Notes under the pieces: generated by a model
Databases searched by the model: none
What the model saw: the letters and a program-made list of their open reading frames with translations, nothing else
What the model was told of the DNA's origin: nothing
Shown: one piece after another, positions 53,860 through 64,000 of the stretch
How positions within the stretch are numbered: position 1 is the first letter of the stretch
How the letters are laid out: every line of letters starts with the position of its first letter
NCBI RefSeq assembly: GCF_000214375.1
Contig: NC_015578.1
Location: 3,782,001-3,846,000, forward strand
Length of the DNA stretch: 64,000 nucleotides
Reading direction: 5' to 3'
Source: Treponema primitia ZAS-2
GTDB lineage: Bacteria; Spirochaetota; Spirochaetia; Treponematales; Breznakiellaceae
Made by a program: the position numbers and the translations under genes

Positions 53860-53915
53860 GGGTACATACCCTTTATTACGCCCTAAAGGGCGGGGTATGT
53901 ACCCTCGCTACGAAT
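53860..53915. repeat. Palindromic element downstream of the TetR gene
   Basis: GGGTACATACCC (53860-53871) and GGGTATGTACCC (53893-53904) are perfect inverted copies around GCCCTAAAGGGC, itself a hairpin. The right part (AGGGCGGGGTAT...CC...TACGAAT) resembles a segment inserted in the sirtuin remnant (about 35224-35262), so this is probably a dispersed repetitive extragenic palindrome family. Confidence 0.65.
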
Positions 53916-53963
53916 CAGACATTAGCTGTTGAAAAATTCCGCGTTATTCAATATCATTAGAGT

Positions 53964-54737
53964 ATGGCCGTAGAAAATTCCGTTGAAATAACAGGCAAAA
54001 AAATATTCTTTCTGTATCCTGCAGTGATTGTACAAAACGATATTGTAGAGGCGTTAATACAGGAGGAATTAGAGGTCTATGTCATCAAGGATCACGAAAA
54101 ACTTCGAAAAATCGTAACTCAATACCCTGATTCGGTTATTCTGGTAAATATCAGCGAACAGATGCCCGAAGGGGATTGGGAACGGTGGATCCGAGGGATC
54201 ATGGCCGATCAGGCAACTGCCAGGGTGGATATCGGCATACTTTGCCCCAACGGCGATGCAAAACTCCAGCAAAAATATGTCAATATCCTAAAACTGAAGT
54301 GCGGGTATATTCAGGTAAAATCGGATTCCAAAGTATTATTCCGCCAGCTTATGGAGGCCCTTAAGGCTGCGAATGCCAGGGGGCAAAGAAAACATATCCG
54401 GGCAGCCCTGGAGGGTGATGCCGTAACCGCCATTAACCTGCCGGTAAACGGTGATTTTATTAAGGGAACCCTCAAGGATATCAGTACCGTGGGGCTTTCC
54501 TGCGTTTTTGAAAGAGACCCGGGGTTGGGGAAAAACTCCCTCTGCCAGGATGTCCAGATAAAACTCCAGAGCATGATCCTCAAAATTGAAGGGATTGTAT
54601 TCGGTTCCCGGATTGACGGTGACACAAAAATCTACGTCATCGTCTTTACCCAGCGGACCGATCCGGCGGTGCGTGCAAAGATACGGAAGTACATCCAAAC
54701 TACCCTGCAATCCCGGATAGACGCCGAATTTAAATAG
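53964..54737 (+). CDS. PilZ-domain protein with N-terminal receiver-like domain
   Basis: A 257-residue cytoplasmic protein. The first 130 residues have an alternating strand-helix pattern of a receiver-like fold (KIFFLYPAVIVQNDIVEALIQEELEVYVIKDHEKLRKIVTQYPDSVILVNI) but the phospho-acceptor aspartate is not evident. The C-terminal half is a PilZ domain with RKHIRAAL and DISTVGLSC (DxSxxG). It is likely to bind c-di-GMP and act on motility or chemotaxis, matching the three chemoreceptors next door, towards which it converges. No clear ribosome-binding site is present at the ATG. Confidence 0.75.
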   Translation: MAVENSVEITGKKIFFLYPAVIVQNDIVEALIQEELEVYVIKDHEKLRKIVTQYPDSVILVNISEQMPEGDWERWIRGIMADQATARVDIGILCPNGDAKLQQKYVNILKLKCGYIQVKSDSKVLFRQLMEALKAANARGQRKHIRAALEGDAVTAINLPVNGDFIKGTLKDISTVGLSCVFERDPGLGKNSLCQDVQIKLQSMILKIEGIVFGSRIDGDTKIYVIVFTQRTDPAVRAKIRKYIQTTLQSRIDAEFK

Positions 54738-54769
54738 GCATTTGCCCGTCAAAAGAACAGGCAAATGCC
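54737..54769. terminator. Hairpin between the convergent PilZ and chemoreceptor genes
   Basis: GGCATTTGCC (54737-54746) and GGCAAATGCC (54760-54769) form a perfect 10-bp stem with a 13-base loop immediately after the PilZ stop. No long U-run on either side; it may work in both directions. Confidence 0.6.
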
Positions 54770-54807
54770 GGCACAAAGCTTACTATGCAAACTTACATGC
54801 AGAAACG

Positions 54808-56976
54808 CTACTCAACCTTAAAACGTGATACTTCCCTGACCAGAATATCAATGCTCTCCTTGTTTTCCACACTGATGGTGTTCACCCGGTTTACCGCCAC
54901 ATTGATCTCATCCGCCCCTACGGACATTTCGTTCATCCCGTTAGTGATCTCCTGGGTTGCCAACTCCAGGTTCTTCCCTTCGGTAATGATTTCTTTACTA
55001 CCCTCAAGCATTTCTCCGGATCCGTTTTTCACCTGCTGGGTAATATCATTGAGCTGACCTATCTCTTCCAGAATCTGCTGGCTCCCAACACTCTGCTCTT
55101 CCATGGCGTTTTTGATGTTTTCTGACTGTTCAGAAACGGTCTTGACCCCCAGGTCTATGGCCCCAAACTTACTCAGAACGCTGTCGGTAGATTTGGTTAT
55201 CTTATCGATGGAATCCTTTATCTTTTTCAGCACCGTACTGATGGTCTTTGACTGTTCTCCGGAACTCTCCGCCAGCTTGCGGATCTCGTCGGCCACTACC
55301 GCGAAGCCTTTCCCCGCTTCCCCGGCGTGAGCCGCTTCGATAGCCGCATTCATGGACAGCAGATTGGTCTGGCTGGCTATGTTCTCCATCACTGCGTTGA
55401 TTTCCAGCAGACCCTCGGATTCCCGGGCAATTTCCTGAATATCCGCAGACACCCCGGAAAGCCCCGTGCGGCCCACATCGGAGGCTTCCATTAACAGCCG
55501 GACATTTTCTGCGTTCTTTCCCAGGGTGTCGGTGACAGATTTAATGTTCGCAATCATCTCCTCAATAGCGCTGGAAGACTTAGCCACGCTGGCGGTTTGA
55601 TTCTCTACGTGCCCATTGAGCTTGTCGATATTAACAGTAATCTGTTCCATGGTGGCGTTAGTTTCATTCACCGAAGCGGACTGGTTAACAACCCTGGTTT
55701 TAATGCTCTGAATATTGGCGGTAATTTCATTGATAGCCGCCGCCGTCTCGGTCATATTACTGGCAAGCTCGTTCCCAATATCGAAAAGGGCTGCGGCCTG
55801 TTTTTTTATGATAACCACCAGGTTCCTGATCTTTTCCAGGGTCAGGTTGAAGTACCGGGACAGGTCGCCGATTTCGTCCTTTGTCTTGGTTGCAATCTGT
55901 TTGGTCAGGTCCCCCTCACCCTCTGAAATATCCTTGAGCGTATCGGACACCTTAACAATGGGCTTGATAATGGAGAGGGAAATAAAATAGACCAGAATCG
56001 ACGATATAATAATTGCGATCCCCGCTAACAGTAAGGTAAAGCTGGTGATCGTATTAACATTTGCCATCACTGTTTCCAGGGGCACCAGGGCGACCAGCGC
56101 CCAGGGAGTAAGGGTATCCCCAACATAAAAGGGATAGCTTTGAAATATCATTCCGTCAAATATCGCGGTATTCGGTTTCCCATCCGCCAGGGACTGCATG
56201 ACACTGGTTATCCCCGCCTGGCCTACCACAACGCCGCCGGTTTCCTGGATAAATTCTCCCCGGCGATCCGCTGTGCGATGCGCAATTATCCTGCCGTTAT
56301 TGGCAAAAAGGGCGGCATACCCCGTTCCATAGGGTTTAATCGGTTCGATAAATTCCTGGGTTGCGTCAAGGCTGATATTGATCCCTACCATCCCCACAAT
56401 TTCCTTGGTAGCATCCACAATAATGGGTATAACAAGCTCAGTAGTTAACACATCTTTGCCGTTGACATTTTCGTATTCCGGGTTAGTTATGGTCGGAATC
56501 GATGAAAGTCTTCCCAATTCGGCTTCCCAATTAGGGTAGGCCTGAAGTTCAATGGGGCCCCGTCTCCGGGTATAATAGGGGATAAAATTACCCGTCCCGT
56601 CGGTACCGGGGGTATTGGCAAATTCGGCGTCACTGCCGTCCAGTATCCCGGGTTTCCACACCGAAAAAATCCCCACAAAACGGGGGTTGGCTACCAGAAT
56701 ATCCCGCAGGATAGTATTATAGGTGGACCGCCGGTCCGTCCGGCCCACATCCTGATACCCGTTAAAAACCTGGGTTACCGCCAAACCGATGTCGTAGTAC
56801 TTTTGATACCGTGCGACCAGGTAGTTGGCGTTCAGGCCGGTCAAGTTTTCCATGTTCTCCAGGGCAGCCTCGGTTACCAGTTCCCGGGACCGGGTAAGAA
56901 ACACGAAGGTTATGGTCGCAACCACCGCTATCATCATGGCCGCCATTATTATGGTAAGCCGCATTTTTAATTTCAT
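54808..56976 (-). CDS. Methyl-accepting chemotaxis protein 1
   Basis: Start at 56976 ([14 protein letters not shown]) follows GGAGGAA. The 722-residue receptor has a membrane helix (about residues 8-28), a periplasmic double-Cache-like sensor (segments such as [42 protein letters not shown] and [15 protein letters not shown]), a second membrane helix near residue 320, a HAMP domain ([38 protein letters not shown]) and the signalling hairpin with [42 protein letters not shown]. The Cache domain often binds amino acids or carboxylates. It lacks a CheR-tethering pentapeptide and ends VSRFKVE. Confidence 0.95.
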   Translation of the reverse strand: MKLKMRLTIIMAAMMIAVVATITFVFLTRSRELVTEAALENMENLTGLNANYLVARYQKYYDIGLAVTQVFNGYQDVGRTDRRSTYNTILRDILVANPRFVGIFSVWKPGILDGSDAEFANTPGTDGTGNFIPYYTRRRGPIELQAYPNWEAELGRLSSIPTITNPEYENVNGKDVLTTELVIPIIVDATKEIVGMVGINISLDATQEFIEPIKPYGTGYAALFANNGRIIAHRTADRRGEFIQETGGVVVGQAGITSVMQSLADGKPNTAIFDGMIFQSYPFYVGDTLTPWALVALVPLETVMANVNTITSFTLLLAGIAIIISSILVYFISLSIIKPIVKVSDTLKDISEGEGDLTKQIATKTKDEIGDLSRYFNLTLEKIRNLVVIIKKQAAALFDIGNELASNMTETAAAINEITANIQSIKTRVVNQSASVNETNATMEQITVNIDKLNGHVENQTASVAKSSSAIEEMIANIKSVTDTLGKNAENVRLLMEASDVGRTGLSGVSADIQEIARESEGLLEINAVMENIASQTNLLSMNAAIEAAHAGEAGKGFAVVADEIRKLAESSGEQSKTISTVLKKIKDSIDKITKSTDSVLSKFGAIDLGVKTVSEQSENIKNAMEEQSVGSQQILEEIGQLNDITQQVKNGSGEMLEGSKEIITEGKNLELATQEITNGMNEMSVGADEINVAVNRVNTISVENKESIDILVREVSRFKVE

Positions 56977-57099
56977 AAATAATTCCTCCGGGAGCCCAAT
57001 CAATAATTATCGAAACTGTTTCAGATACCTCTGCTTCTAGTCTCGTTTTTAAGCGGGCGGAGGGGGAGCATTATATTATAAGGTTTGTAACTTTGTTGC

Positions 57100-57131
57100 A
57101 AAAAAAGAAAAGCACCGGAATGGCCGGTGCT
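57100..57131 (-). terminator. Intrinsic terminator between chemoreceptor genes 2 and 1
   Basis: On the minus strand AGCACCGG/CCGGTGCT (57111-57131) forms a hairpin with loop CCATT and is followed by TTCTTTTTTTG. It ends transcription coming from the second receptor gene before the first one. Confidence 0.85.
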
Positions 57132-57186
57132 TAGGTTAAGCAAAAACAATATAAATGGAAAAGCGGACTTTAGGCCACTTTTCCAA

Positions 57187-57226
57187 GAGACAATTTCAAA
57201 ACCCAAGCGGGTTTTGAAATTGTCTC
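57187..57226 (-). terminator. Long hairpin at the stop codon of chemoreceptor gene 2
   Basis: GAGACAATTTCAAAACCC (57187-57204) and its perfect complement (57209-57226) enclose a 4-base loop. The stem includes the TGA stop codon of the receptor gene. It has no U-run and may stabilise the transcript 3' end or assist the terminator 60 bp downstream. Confidence 0.7.
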
Positions 57227-59393
57227 ATTCTACTTTAAACTTGGACACTTCCTGGACCAGAACGTCGATGTTCTCTTTGTTCTGTCCGCTGATATCGTTT
57301 ACCCGGTTCACCGCAACGTTTATCTGATCCGCCCCGGTGGCCATTTCGTTCATCCCGTTGGTGATCTCCTGGGTCGCCATCTCCAGGTTCTTCCCCTCGG
57401 TGATGATCTCCTTGCTCCCCTCAAGCATCTCCATGGACCCGCCCTTCACCTGCTGGGTAATCTCATTCAGCTGGCTGATCACTTCCAGGATCTGCTGGCT
57501 TCCCACGCTCTGCTCTTCCATGGCGTTACGGATATTTTCCGCCTGCTCGGACACGGTCTTTACACCCGTGTCTATAGCTTCAAACTTGTTGAGCACGTTG
57601 TCGGTAGATTTAGTGATCTTATCAATGGATTCCTTTATCTTCTTCAATACCGTGCTGATGGTCTTTGACTGCTCCCCGGAGCTTTCCGCCAGCTTCCGGA
57701 TCTCGTCGGCTACTACCGCAAAGCCCTTCCCCGCTTCCCCGGCGTGGGCCGCTTCTATGGCCGCGTTCATGGAAAGCAGATTTGTCTGACTGGCGATATT
57801 TTCCATCACCGCATTGATCTCCAACAGGCCCTCGGACTCCCGGCTAATCTCCTGGATGTCCGTGGATACTTCCTGAAGGCCTGTGCGGCCCACATCGGAA
57901 GACTCTATCAGGTCCTGGACGCTTTCGGCGTTCTTCGTCAGGGTGTTGGTTACGGACTGGATATTGGCGATCATCTCCTCAATGGCGCTGGAAGACTTAG
58001 CCACACTGCCGGTCTGGTTTTCCACATGGGCGTTGAGTTTGTCGATGTTGACGGTGATCTGCTCCATGGTGGCGTTAGTTTCGGTGACCGAAGCAGACTG
58101 GTTGATGACCCGGCCTTTGATGCTCTGGATGTTGGCGGTAATCTCATTGATAGCCGCCGCAGTCTCGGTCATGTTGGACGCAAGCTCGTTCCCGATATCG
58201 AAAAGGGCTATGGCCTGACGCTTAATGGTTATCACCAGGTTTTTGATCTTCTCCAGGGTCTGGTTAAAGTACTTGGATAGATCGGCGATTTCGTCGTTGC
58301 CCTTTAGAGGAATAGTCTTGGTCAAGTCTCCTTCGCCTTCGGAAATATCCTTGAGGGTCAGGGACACATTGACAATGGGCTTAATAATATTGGTGGCGAT
58401 AATAAAGGTGATAATCGCAGAAATAATAATGGCGATTGCTGCTAAAATAATGGTGAATTCCGTCAGGTGATTAACCGCCGCAAAAACTACATCTGTGCCT
58501 GCAGAGGTCAGCACTGCCCAAGGAGTGGAAGTAGCCCCTACCCAGAAAGGATAGGCGGCGCTTATGCGGCCGTTGTAGATCACAAAATCCGGTTTTCCGT
58601 CCCGAATAACCCCCGTGAGCCTGGATATCCCCTCGGGTCCCAGCACTGCTGCAGAGGAAACCTGGGCGCTCTTTCCCACCTCGGAAAAGTTGTAATGCCC
58701 GCCGATGGTCAGATCATTGGCATAGAGAACTGCCCGGCCGCCTTCTCCATAGGGATGCATCTCTTCAATGATTTTTTGCGCCTGGTCAAGGTTCACCTCG
58801 GCGCCGATCACACCCACTATGCGGCCATCGTCGGTAACAATGGGAGTGGTCATCCTGACGATAAAACCAGGCTTGCCGTTGATGACCTTAGCAATGGGGT
58901 TACTCAGGGCTTGGGTAGTGGAGATATTTGCCGCCAGATCCCTGGCCCCGGGGAAAGCCCGCAGCTCTATCTCGCCGGTTTCCCTGGTATACCAGGACAT
59001 ATATTCCCCGGTTTCGTCGGTTCCCGGGGTATTACGCAGAGATGCGGCCCGGCTGTCAACCACTCCGGGCTTCCAGACCGTATACAGCCCCACTATTTCC
59101 GTCTTGGATTGGACCACTGAATAAAGCATATCGTTGTACTGGGTACGCCGATCACCTTCAGGCACCGCTTCAAACCCATTTACGATTTGGGCAATGGTAA
59201 CGATAGAATCCATGGGCTCTTCATAAAGGGCCTGCAATTCCTTGGCCTCAAGGCCCGCCATGTTTTCCATGTTATCCCGGGCGGAGATGGTTTGCAGTCC
59301 CCTGGCCTGGGTTAACAAAACGACTGATACGGTGGCAACCACCACGATCATCAGAGCAATAATAATGATAGTAAGTCTGAACTTCAGTTTCAC
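57225..59393 (-). CDS. Methyl-accepting chemotaxis protein 2
   Basis: A 722-residue receptor starting at a GTG preceded by AAGGAGG. Organisation is the same as in its neighbours: membrane helix, double-Cache-like periplasmic sensor ([42 protein letters not shown] and [32 protein letters not shown]), second helix, HAMP ([34 protein letters not shown]) and signalling domain ending VSKFKVE. The last 360 residues are almost identical to those of receptor 3, while the sensor domains differ, so ligand specificity differs with a common output. It is followed by a long hairpin and preceded 33 bp away by receptor 3. Confidence 0.95.
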   Translation of the reverse strand: MKLKFRLTIIIIALMIVVVATVSVVLLTQARGLQTISARDNMENMAGLEAKELQALYEEPMDSIVTIAQIVNGFEAVPEGDRRTQYNDMLYSVVQSKTEIVGLYTVWKPGVVDSRAASLRNTPGTDETGEYMSWYTRETGEIELRAFPGARDLAANISTTQALSNPIAKVINGKPGFIVRMTTPIVTDDGRIVGVIGAEVNLDQAQKIIEEMHPYGEGGRAVLYANDLTIGGHYNFSEVGKSAQVSSAAVLGPEGISRLTGVIRDGKPDFVIYNGRISAAYPFWVGATSTPWAVLTSAGTDVVFAAVNHLTEFTIILAAIAIIISAIITFIIATNIIKPIVNVSLTLKDISEGEGDLTKTIPLKGNDEIADLSKYFNQTLEKIKNLVITIKRQAIALFDIGNELASNMTETAAAINEITANIQSIKGRVINQSASVTETNATMEQITVNIDKLNAHVENQTGSVAKSSSAIEEMIANIQSVTNTLTKNAESVQDLIESSDVGRTGLQEVSTDIQEISRESEGLLEINAVMENIASQTNLLSMNAAIEAAHAGEAGKGFAVVADEIRKLAESSGEQSKTISTVLKKIKESIDKITKSTDNVLNKFEAIDTGVKTVSEQAENIRNAMEEQSVGSQQILEVISQLNEITQQVKGGSMEMLEGSKEIITEGKNLEMATQEITNGMNEMATGADQINVAVNRVNDISGQNKENIDVLVQEVSKFKVE

Positions 59394-59426
59394 TACGGCC
59401 TCCTTGCGGATTTTAAAAATCCGACA

Positions 59427-61610
59427 TTATTCCACTTTAAACTTAGACACTTCGTTAACCAACAAATCGATATTTTCTTTATTTTGTCCGCTGATATCGT
59501 TTACCCGGTTCACCGCAACGTTTATCTGATCCGCCCCGGTGGCCATTTCGTTCATCCCGTTGGTTATCTCCTGGGTCGCCATCTCCAGGTTCTTCCCTTC
59601 GGTGATGATCTCCTTGCTTCCCTCAAGCATCTCCATGGACCCGCCTTTCACCTGCTGGGTGATCCCATTCAGCTGGCTGATCACTTCCAGGATCTGCTGG
59701 CTTCCTACGCTCTGCTCTTCCATGGCATTTCGGATATTTTCCGCCTGCTCGGACACGGTCTTTACACCCGTGTCTATGGCTTCGAACTTGTTAAGTACAT
59801 TATCGGTAGACTTGGTTATCTTGTCTATCGATTCCTTGATCTTCTTTAATACCGTGCTGATGGTCTTACTCTGTTCCCCGGAACTTTCCGCCAGCTTCCG
59901 GATCTCGTCGGCTACTACCGCAAAGCCCTTCCCCGCCTCTCCGGCGTGGGCCGCTTCTATGGCCGCATTCATCGACAGCAGGTTGGTCTGGCTGGCGATA
60001 TTCTCCATCACCGCATTGATCTCCAACAGGCCCTCGGACTCCCGGCTAATCTCCTGGATGTCCGTGGCCACTTCCTGGAGGCCCGTGCGGCCCACATCGG
60101 AAGACTCTATCAGGTCTTGGACGCTCTCGGCGTTCTTTCCCAGGGTATTGGTTACTGACTGGATATTGGCGATCATCTCCTCAATGGCGCTGGAAGACTT
60201 GGCCACGCTGGAGGTCTGGTTTTCCACATGGGCGTTGAGCTTGTCGATATTGACAGTGATCTGTTCCATGGTCGCGTTTGTTTCGGTGACCGAAGCGGAC
60301 TGGTTGATTACCCGGCCTTTGATGCTCTGGATGTTGGCGGTGATCTCATTGATAGCCGCCGCAGTCTCGGTCATGTTGGACGCAAGCTCATTCCCAATGT
60401 CAAAGAGGGCAGCCGCCTGCTTTTTGATGGTCAACACCAGATTTCTAATTTTACCCAGGGTTTGGTTGAAGTACTTGGCCAGGTCGGCGATTTCGTCATT
60501 GCCCTTTTGAACAATGGTTTTGGTCAGATCCCCCTCGCCTTCGGAGATATCCTTGAGGGTCAGGGCAACGTTCACAATGGGCTTGGTAATGGTCCCTGCC
60601 ACAAAGAAGATGATCACCGCCGAAATCACCGCGAAAATCAACGCCATGACTATGGTAAAGTAGGTCATCTGGTGTACTTCCGCCAGGACTACGTCCTCCT
60701 CGGTGCCTATCATGATGGACCAGGGGGTCTTGGCGTCTCCGATAACGAAGGGGTAGAGCACTATCCGCAAATCATCATCCAAAACCACAGAATGCTCTTT
60801 CAGCCGCTGAAGGGAGCCATTTCTAATGACCGCCGCCACACGGGAGCTATCCGAGTAAAGGATACGGTCCGCATCAACAACATTTTTGCCTATCCGGTCC
60901 GGGGCATAGCTGGCGATAATCGTACCGTTGGTGGTATAAACCGCCGCAGCGGCAATATCAGTATTTTCCTTGATCATCTGCTCTATAACCGGCTGGAGGT
61001 AGCTCAGATCAATGTTGATACCGACCAAACCCACCAGTTCGTTCCGGGAGTTTTTAATGGGAACCGTGACACTCAGGCTATAAGTCGCCTTACCCGCAAT
61101 GGTCCGGGGTACGGGGTCTGTAATCTTAATTTCGTCCGAAAGGGTATCCAGAAATGGCTGATAATCGGCATATGACCGGTATTCTATTTTTCCGGATTCC
61201 CGGGTATACCAGGGGATAAATTGGCCGGTAGGACCGGCTCCGGTCTGACCCGCATACTGGCTGTCGTAACTGTCTATGGTGTTTGGTTTCCAGACCGAAA
61301 AGGCACCCACAATACGTTGGTTTGCCTGCAGTATCGAAAGCAGCATGGAGCTGTACATTTCACGGCGCTGGGGCTCAGAATCACCCTCAAAATCACCAAA
61401 AACGGTGGCTAAATTCTGGGCGGTAATCATATAAAGGGCATAACGGCCTTCCACATCCCCAGCCTGGGCAAAGGCAAGGCGTTCTATACTTTCAAGGGAC
61501 AACTCCATCTGGTGGTTGGAGGACTGCTTAAGTAAAATAACGGAGATAGTGGCAACTACCGCTACCATAACAGCGATGACAATTATGCTCAACCTGAAAC
61601 GAAGTTTCAT
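59427..61610 (-). CDS. Methyl-accepting chemotaxis protein 3
   Basis: Start at 61610 ([15 protein letters not shown]) is preferred to an upstream in-frame ATG because CAGAGGAAAAG precedes it. The 727-residue receptor carries a double-Cache-like sensor ([44 protein letters not shown] and [26 protein letters not shown]), HAMP and signalling domains as in receptors 1 and 2. The signalling part is nearly identical to receptor 2 at both protein and DNA level. The gene is the first of the minus-strand receptor pair with receptor 2. It diverges from the AI-2E-family gene; no promoter was pinned down in the AT-rich spacer 61611-61878. Confidence 0.95.
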   Translation of the reverse strand: MKLRFRLSIIVIAVMVAVVATISVILLKQSSNHQMELSLESIERLAFAQAGDVEGRYALYMITAQNLATVFGDFEGDSEPQRREMYSSMLLSILQANQRIVGAFSVWKPNTIDSYDSQYAGQTGAGPTGQFIPWYTRESGKIEYRSYADYQPFLDTLSDEIKITDPVPRTIAGKATYSLSVTVPIKNSRNELVGLVGINIDLSYLQPVIEQMIKENTDIAAAAVYTTNGTIIASYAPDRIGKNVVDADRILYSDSSRVAAVIRNGSLQRLKEHSVVLDDDLRIVLYPFVIGDAKTPWSIMIGTEEDVVLAEVHQMTYFTIVMALIFAVISAVIIFFVAGTITKPIVNVALTLKDISEGEGDLTKTIVQKGNDEIADLAKYFNQTLGKIRNLVLTIKKQAAALFDIGNELASNMTETAAAINEITANIQSIKGRVINQSASVTETNATMEQITVNIDKLNAHVENQTSSVAKSSSAIEEMIANIQSVTNTLGKNAESVQDLIESSDVGRTGLQEVATDIQEISRESEGLLEINAVMENIASQTNLLSMNAAIEAAHAGEAGKGFAVVADEIRKLAESSGEQSKTISTVLKKIKESIDKITKSTDNVLNKFEAIDTGVKTVSEQAENIRNAMEEQSVGSQQILEVISQLNGITQQVKGGSMEMLEGSKEIITEGKNLEMATQEITNGMNEMATGADQINVAVNRVNDISGQNKENIDLLVNEVSKFKVE

Positions 61611-61878
61611 ACAACTTTTCCTCTGCTCTAGAAAATTTAAGTGCTCTTTTCCTAACAATTTAGTTAGATTCTACTTTCGGTTAATTATGTCATTCGTTCA
61701 TTCGTAACGTCAACTACCCTAAAATTATATTATGCTTTTTATGGAAGTATTTCAATAAGTTGGCCTAAACATACAAAATATTCAGGTTTTAGTGCTTTTT
61801 GAGAAAGAAATATATTTTTGCCCAGGTTATGCCGGAATAATCCTGACAAAAAGATTACAATATGCCATACTGAGAGGT

Positions 61879-62985
61879 ATGAAAGATAAATTTAGAAGTT
61901 TTAACTCCGGACGGGCAAATTTCTTTCTGGTAGCCTTTATCGCCCTAGTCTTAGGCGGGGCGGTATTGAAGGTCACTGCCCCCATTGTTCTGCCCTTTAC
62001 CATAGCCCTGCTCCTGGCCTTCGTGATAGAACCTATGGTCATTTTCTTCCTTAAAAGAAAAATCCCCCGGGGAGTTTCGATTTCTCTGGCCATACTCATT
62101 ATTGTCGCCGGCTTATACCTGCTGGGGATGGTACTTTTTTCCTCTGCCAGGACGATCATTTCCATGTACCCCCGATATGAACGACGTTTGACCGAAATTT
62201 ATATCGGGGTAGCGGAATTTTTTGATCTTTCCTATGACGCACACCTGAGTTTTATGGAAAACCTTTGGGCCCAGTTGGGGTTCAGAACCAGGGTAAGGAA
62301 TATGACCTTTACCTTTTCCAACTCCTTCATTGGCTTCCTGAAAGACGCCTTCCTGGTAGTTTTATTCCTGGTTTTTATGCTCTATGAAGCGGCTTTTGCC
62401 AAGGAAAAAATCGACCAGGCCTTTGAGGATAAATATTCGGGCCCGATAAAAAAGATAAGCGACGATATAGTTCTGCAAATCATCCGGTACCTTTCTACAA
62501 AATTTCTTATTTCTCTGGTTACGGGGATTGTGGTCGGTGTTGCACTCCACCTGGTAGGGCTTGAATTCGCCCTGGTATGGGGGCTAATTCAGTTTGTCCT
62601 GAATTTTATTCCCAATATCGGGAGCATCGCCGCCGGTTTGGGGGCGGGTATTTTCGGCCTCCTCCAATTCTGGCCTGAACCCGGACCTATCATCGCGGTA
62701 GCCCTGATCATGCTGGCGTCCAACATGGTTATCGGTAATATCCTGGAACCAAAAATAATGGGGGATAACCTGGGACTTTCGCCCCTGGCGGTATTGGTAT
62801 CCTTGCTTATTTGGGGCTGGCTCTGGGGTTTTGCAGGGATGATCCTGGCGGTTCCCATGACCGTAATCGTTAAAATAATCTGTGAAAATATTCCGGTCTT
62901 GGAACCGTTTTCAATAATCCTGGGTTCCCACCGGGCAATAATGGCGGCAAAAACCTCCGAAGAAGGACCGGAAGAAGCGATATAA
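61879..62985 (+). CDS. AI-2E/PerM-family membrane transporter
   Basis: Start at 61879 (MKDKFRSFNSGRANFF) is chosen because GAGAGG lies just before it; about 29 residues of upstream open frame lack support. The 368-residue protein has seven to eight membrane segments and the family motifs PFTIALLLAFVIEPMVIFFLKRKIPRGVSI, GVALHLVGLEFALVWGLIQFVLNFIPNIGSIAAGLGA, and LEPKIMGDNLGLSPLAVLVSLLIWGWLWGFAGMILAVPMTVIVKII. Members export autoinducer-2, act as sodium/proton antiporters, or have unknown substrates, so transport specificity is open. Confidence 0.92.
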   Translation: MKDKFRSFNSGRANFFLVAFIALVLGGAVLKVTAPIVLPFTIALLLAFVIEPMVIFFLKRKIPRGVSISLAILIIVAGLYLLGMVLFSSARTIISMYPRYERRLTEIYIGVAEFFDLSYDAHLSFMENLWAQLGFRTRVRNMTFTFSNSFIGFLKDAFLVVLFLVFMLYEAAFAKEKIDQAFEDKYSGPIKKISDDIVLQIIRYLSTKFLISLVTGIVVGVALHLVGLEFALVWGLIQFVLNFIPNIGSIAAGLGAGIFGLLQFWPEPGPIIAVALIMLASNMVIGNILEPKIMGDNLGLSPLAVLVSLLIWGWLWGFAGMILAVPMTVIVKIICENIPVLEPFSIILGSHRAIMAAKTSEEGPEEAI

Positions 62986-62989
62986 AAAA

Positions 62990-63052
62990 AACCACGGGGA
63001 GTCCTATGATCTTTTTCTATTCATCTTTTTGTCCCTTCGTGGTTAAAAATTC
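62990..63052 (+). repeat. Dispersed intergenic repeat copy 2, probably also a bidirectional terminator
   Basis: AACCACG (62990-62996) and CGTGGTT (63038-63044) form a stem flanked by A- and T-runs between two convergent genes. The intervening sequence (CCTATGATCTTTTTCTATTC) is close to the reverse complement of 35366-35426 in the sirtuin remnant. Confidence 0.65.
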
Positions 63053-63070
63053 TTCCTATTCTTTTAGACG

Positions 63071-64000
63071 TTACAAGGTACTAGCCCGGGAAAGCCGGTC
63101 GTTGATTGCGGGGCCAAGTTCATACGGGGGAGCCGCTTCCACCCGGATATAGGCCGCCTCCAAACGGTCCAGTTTATGGAGCAGATCAAAGAGATTTGCC
63201 GCCCCGTCCAGGGTGCTACCGCTGTCCGAAAGCGTCCAAATGAGGTCTTTGGGGAAGGTCCGATTTTGTACCGCAAGCCAGGAATCTCTGCTTTTAGGTG
63301 AAAAAAAGATGAACAATTCTCCGGGGCTATAGGCCAAGGATGCCATGGCCTCAGGGCTATACAAAACCAGGGGGGTTATCGGCGCATAGTGGCTCTTAAG
63401 CTGCCCCGGAGAAACCGGGCCGGACTGACCCGGTGTAAACGCCGTCGGATCCGAAATACCAGCGGCCTCGGAGGCTGAAAACCCCGGCGCCAAAAACTCC
63501 ACCGGCCCAATTACCGCCTCTATGGCCTCCCGGGAAAGTCCGCCGGGCCGGAGTATGCGGGGTACGGGGGCGGCGGCAGCCGGAGAGCTCCCCCCAGATA
63601 GGTCCAGTACCGTAGATTCCACCCCCACTGAAGTGCGACCACCGTCCAAGATAAAGTCCACCCGGTCCCCCAGTTGGTCCCGCACATGCTCCGCCTTGGT
63701 GGGAGAAAGCCGCCCAAAGGGATTGGCACTGGGGGCAGCCACTGCACCGGTAGAAAGCCGGATAAGCTCCAATGCAGCCGGATGATCCGGACAGCGGACC
63801 GCCACCGAAGGTAGGCCGCTGGTAGCCAGGTCCGGGACTTCCGGCTTTTTGGGGAGGATCAGGGTCAGGGGGCCGGGCCAGAACCGGGCCATAAGGGCGG
63901 CGGCCTTTTCCCGCATAAGGGGAGTCAGGGCGGAAAGGTCCGCCAGCCGGTCCAGGGTTTCCAAGGACGCAATGTGGATGATCAGGGGGTCAAACCGAGG
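63071..64000 (-). CDS. Threonylcarbamoyl-AMP synthase (Sua5/YwlC), 5' end cut by window
   Basis: The frame is open to the window edge and reads PRFDPLIIHIASLETLD before the first in-window methionine, a segment typical of Sua5 (KGRPxFNPLIVHV), so the true start lies beyond base 64000. The catalytic YrdC domain contains MARFWPGPLTLILPKKPEVPDLATSGLPSVAVRCPDHPAALELIRLS, APSANPFGRLSPTKAEHV and LDGGRTSVGVESTVLDLSG. A linker and the C-terminal Sua5 domain follow (PGQLKSHYAPITPLVLY). It makes threonylcarbamoyl-AMP for the t6A modification of tRNAs that read ANN codons. It converges on the AI-2E-family gene. Confidence 0.93.
   Translation of the reverse strand, partial: PRFDPLIIHIASLETLDRLADLSALTPLMREKAAALMARFWPGPLTLILPKKPEVPDLATSGLPSVAVRCPDHPAALELIRLSTGAVAAPSANPFGRLSPTKAEHVRDQLGDRVDFILDGGRTSVGVESTVLDLSGGSSPAAAAPVPRILRPGGLSREAIEAVIGPVEFLAPGFSASEAAGISDPTAFTPGQSGPVSPGQLKSHYAPITPLVLYSPEAMASLAYSPGELFIFFSPKSRDSWLAVQNRTFPKDLIWTLSDSGSTLDGAANLFDLLHKLDRLEAAYIRVEAAPPYELGPAINDRLSRASTL

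Noticed and set aside
57078-57104. GTAACTTTGTTGCAA as a further copy of the 24-bp element
   Set aside because: Only a short AT-rich part of the core matches, without the GCGCGGGG half; likely chance.

Overview
The window looks like a chromosomal segment from a spirochaete of the Treponema lineage, of the free-living or gut-symbiont type with a full metabolic gene set. The reasons are the order rpmH-rnpA-yidD-yidC-jag, three tandem transmembrane chemoreceptors, PilZ proteins, many lipoproteins with relaxed lipoboxes, and protein families (a 695-residue unknown, DUF815, a WxNVYDGYEI-type lipoprotein) that I associate with treponemes. The genus is an inference; no rRNA is present.

Region 1 (1-15.1 kb, minus strand after a truncated RND pump). 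One long operon starts at a good sigma-70 promoter (15098-15126) and a classical cobalamin riboswitch (14868-15083). It encodes an unknown lipoprotein, a TonB-dependent receptor, a binding protein-permease-ATPase corrinoid-type ABC transporter, a fused NifH-NifD-like protein, a NifK-like partner, CobU, a CbiR-like phosphodiesterase, CobT, CobS and a second TonB receptor. It reads as corrinoid capture, remodelling and nucleotide-loop assembly, with an uncharacterised nitrogenase-like reductase embedded in it.

Region 2 (15.1-33.0 kb, minus strand). A second cobalamin-riboswitch operon encodes a BtuB-like receptor, TonB, and the anaerobic corrin-ring pathway CbiD-F-G-H-J-ET-A-B, CobD, CbiP, CobA, CbiC, a BtuCD pair and a second cobyric acid synthase of alphaproteobacterial aspect. 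Divergently on the plus strand (33.06-35.2 kb), a short riboswitch with an intrinsic terminator precedes an exported lipoprotein CbiK cobaltochelatase and a BtuF-like binding protein. CbiL is not in the window.

Region 3 (35.2-41.7 kb). A decayed duplicate of the sirtuin gene, an AT-richer UroD/methyltransferase-family gene with its own promoter, the intact sirtuin, queH, and nrdG-nrdD behind a textbook pair of NrdR boxes.

Region 4 (41.7-64 kb). DUF2804 and unknown proteins, tRNA-Thr, rpmH-rnpA-yidD-yidC-jag, a large palindrome, a DUF815 ATPase, PilZ proteins, two RNA methyltransferases, a TetR regulator, three MCPs, an AI-2E-family transporter and a truncated Sua5/YwlC.

The most unusual signal is a dispersed 24-bp repeat (20-bp core GGGGAACTTCGTTGCAAGTA joined by GCGC) found at about ten places, singly or in tandem arrays of two or three. 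Nearly all copies lie inside protein genes. They occur in both orientations and in all six reading frames, and always preserve the frame, adding 8 residues per unit in linkers, loops or N-termini. One copy lies in the decayed sirtuin duplicate, where the intact gene appears to give an empty-site comparison. I know of no described family that matches; it behaves like a very small protein-tolerated mobile or amplifying element.
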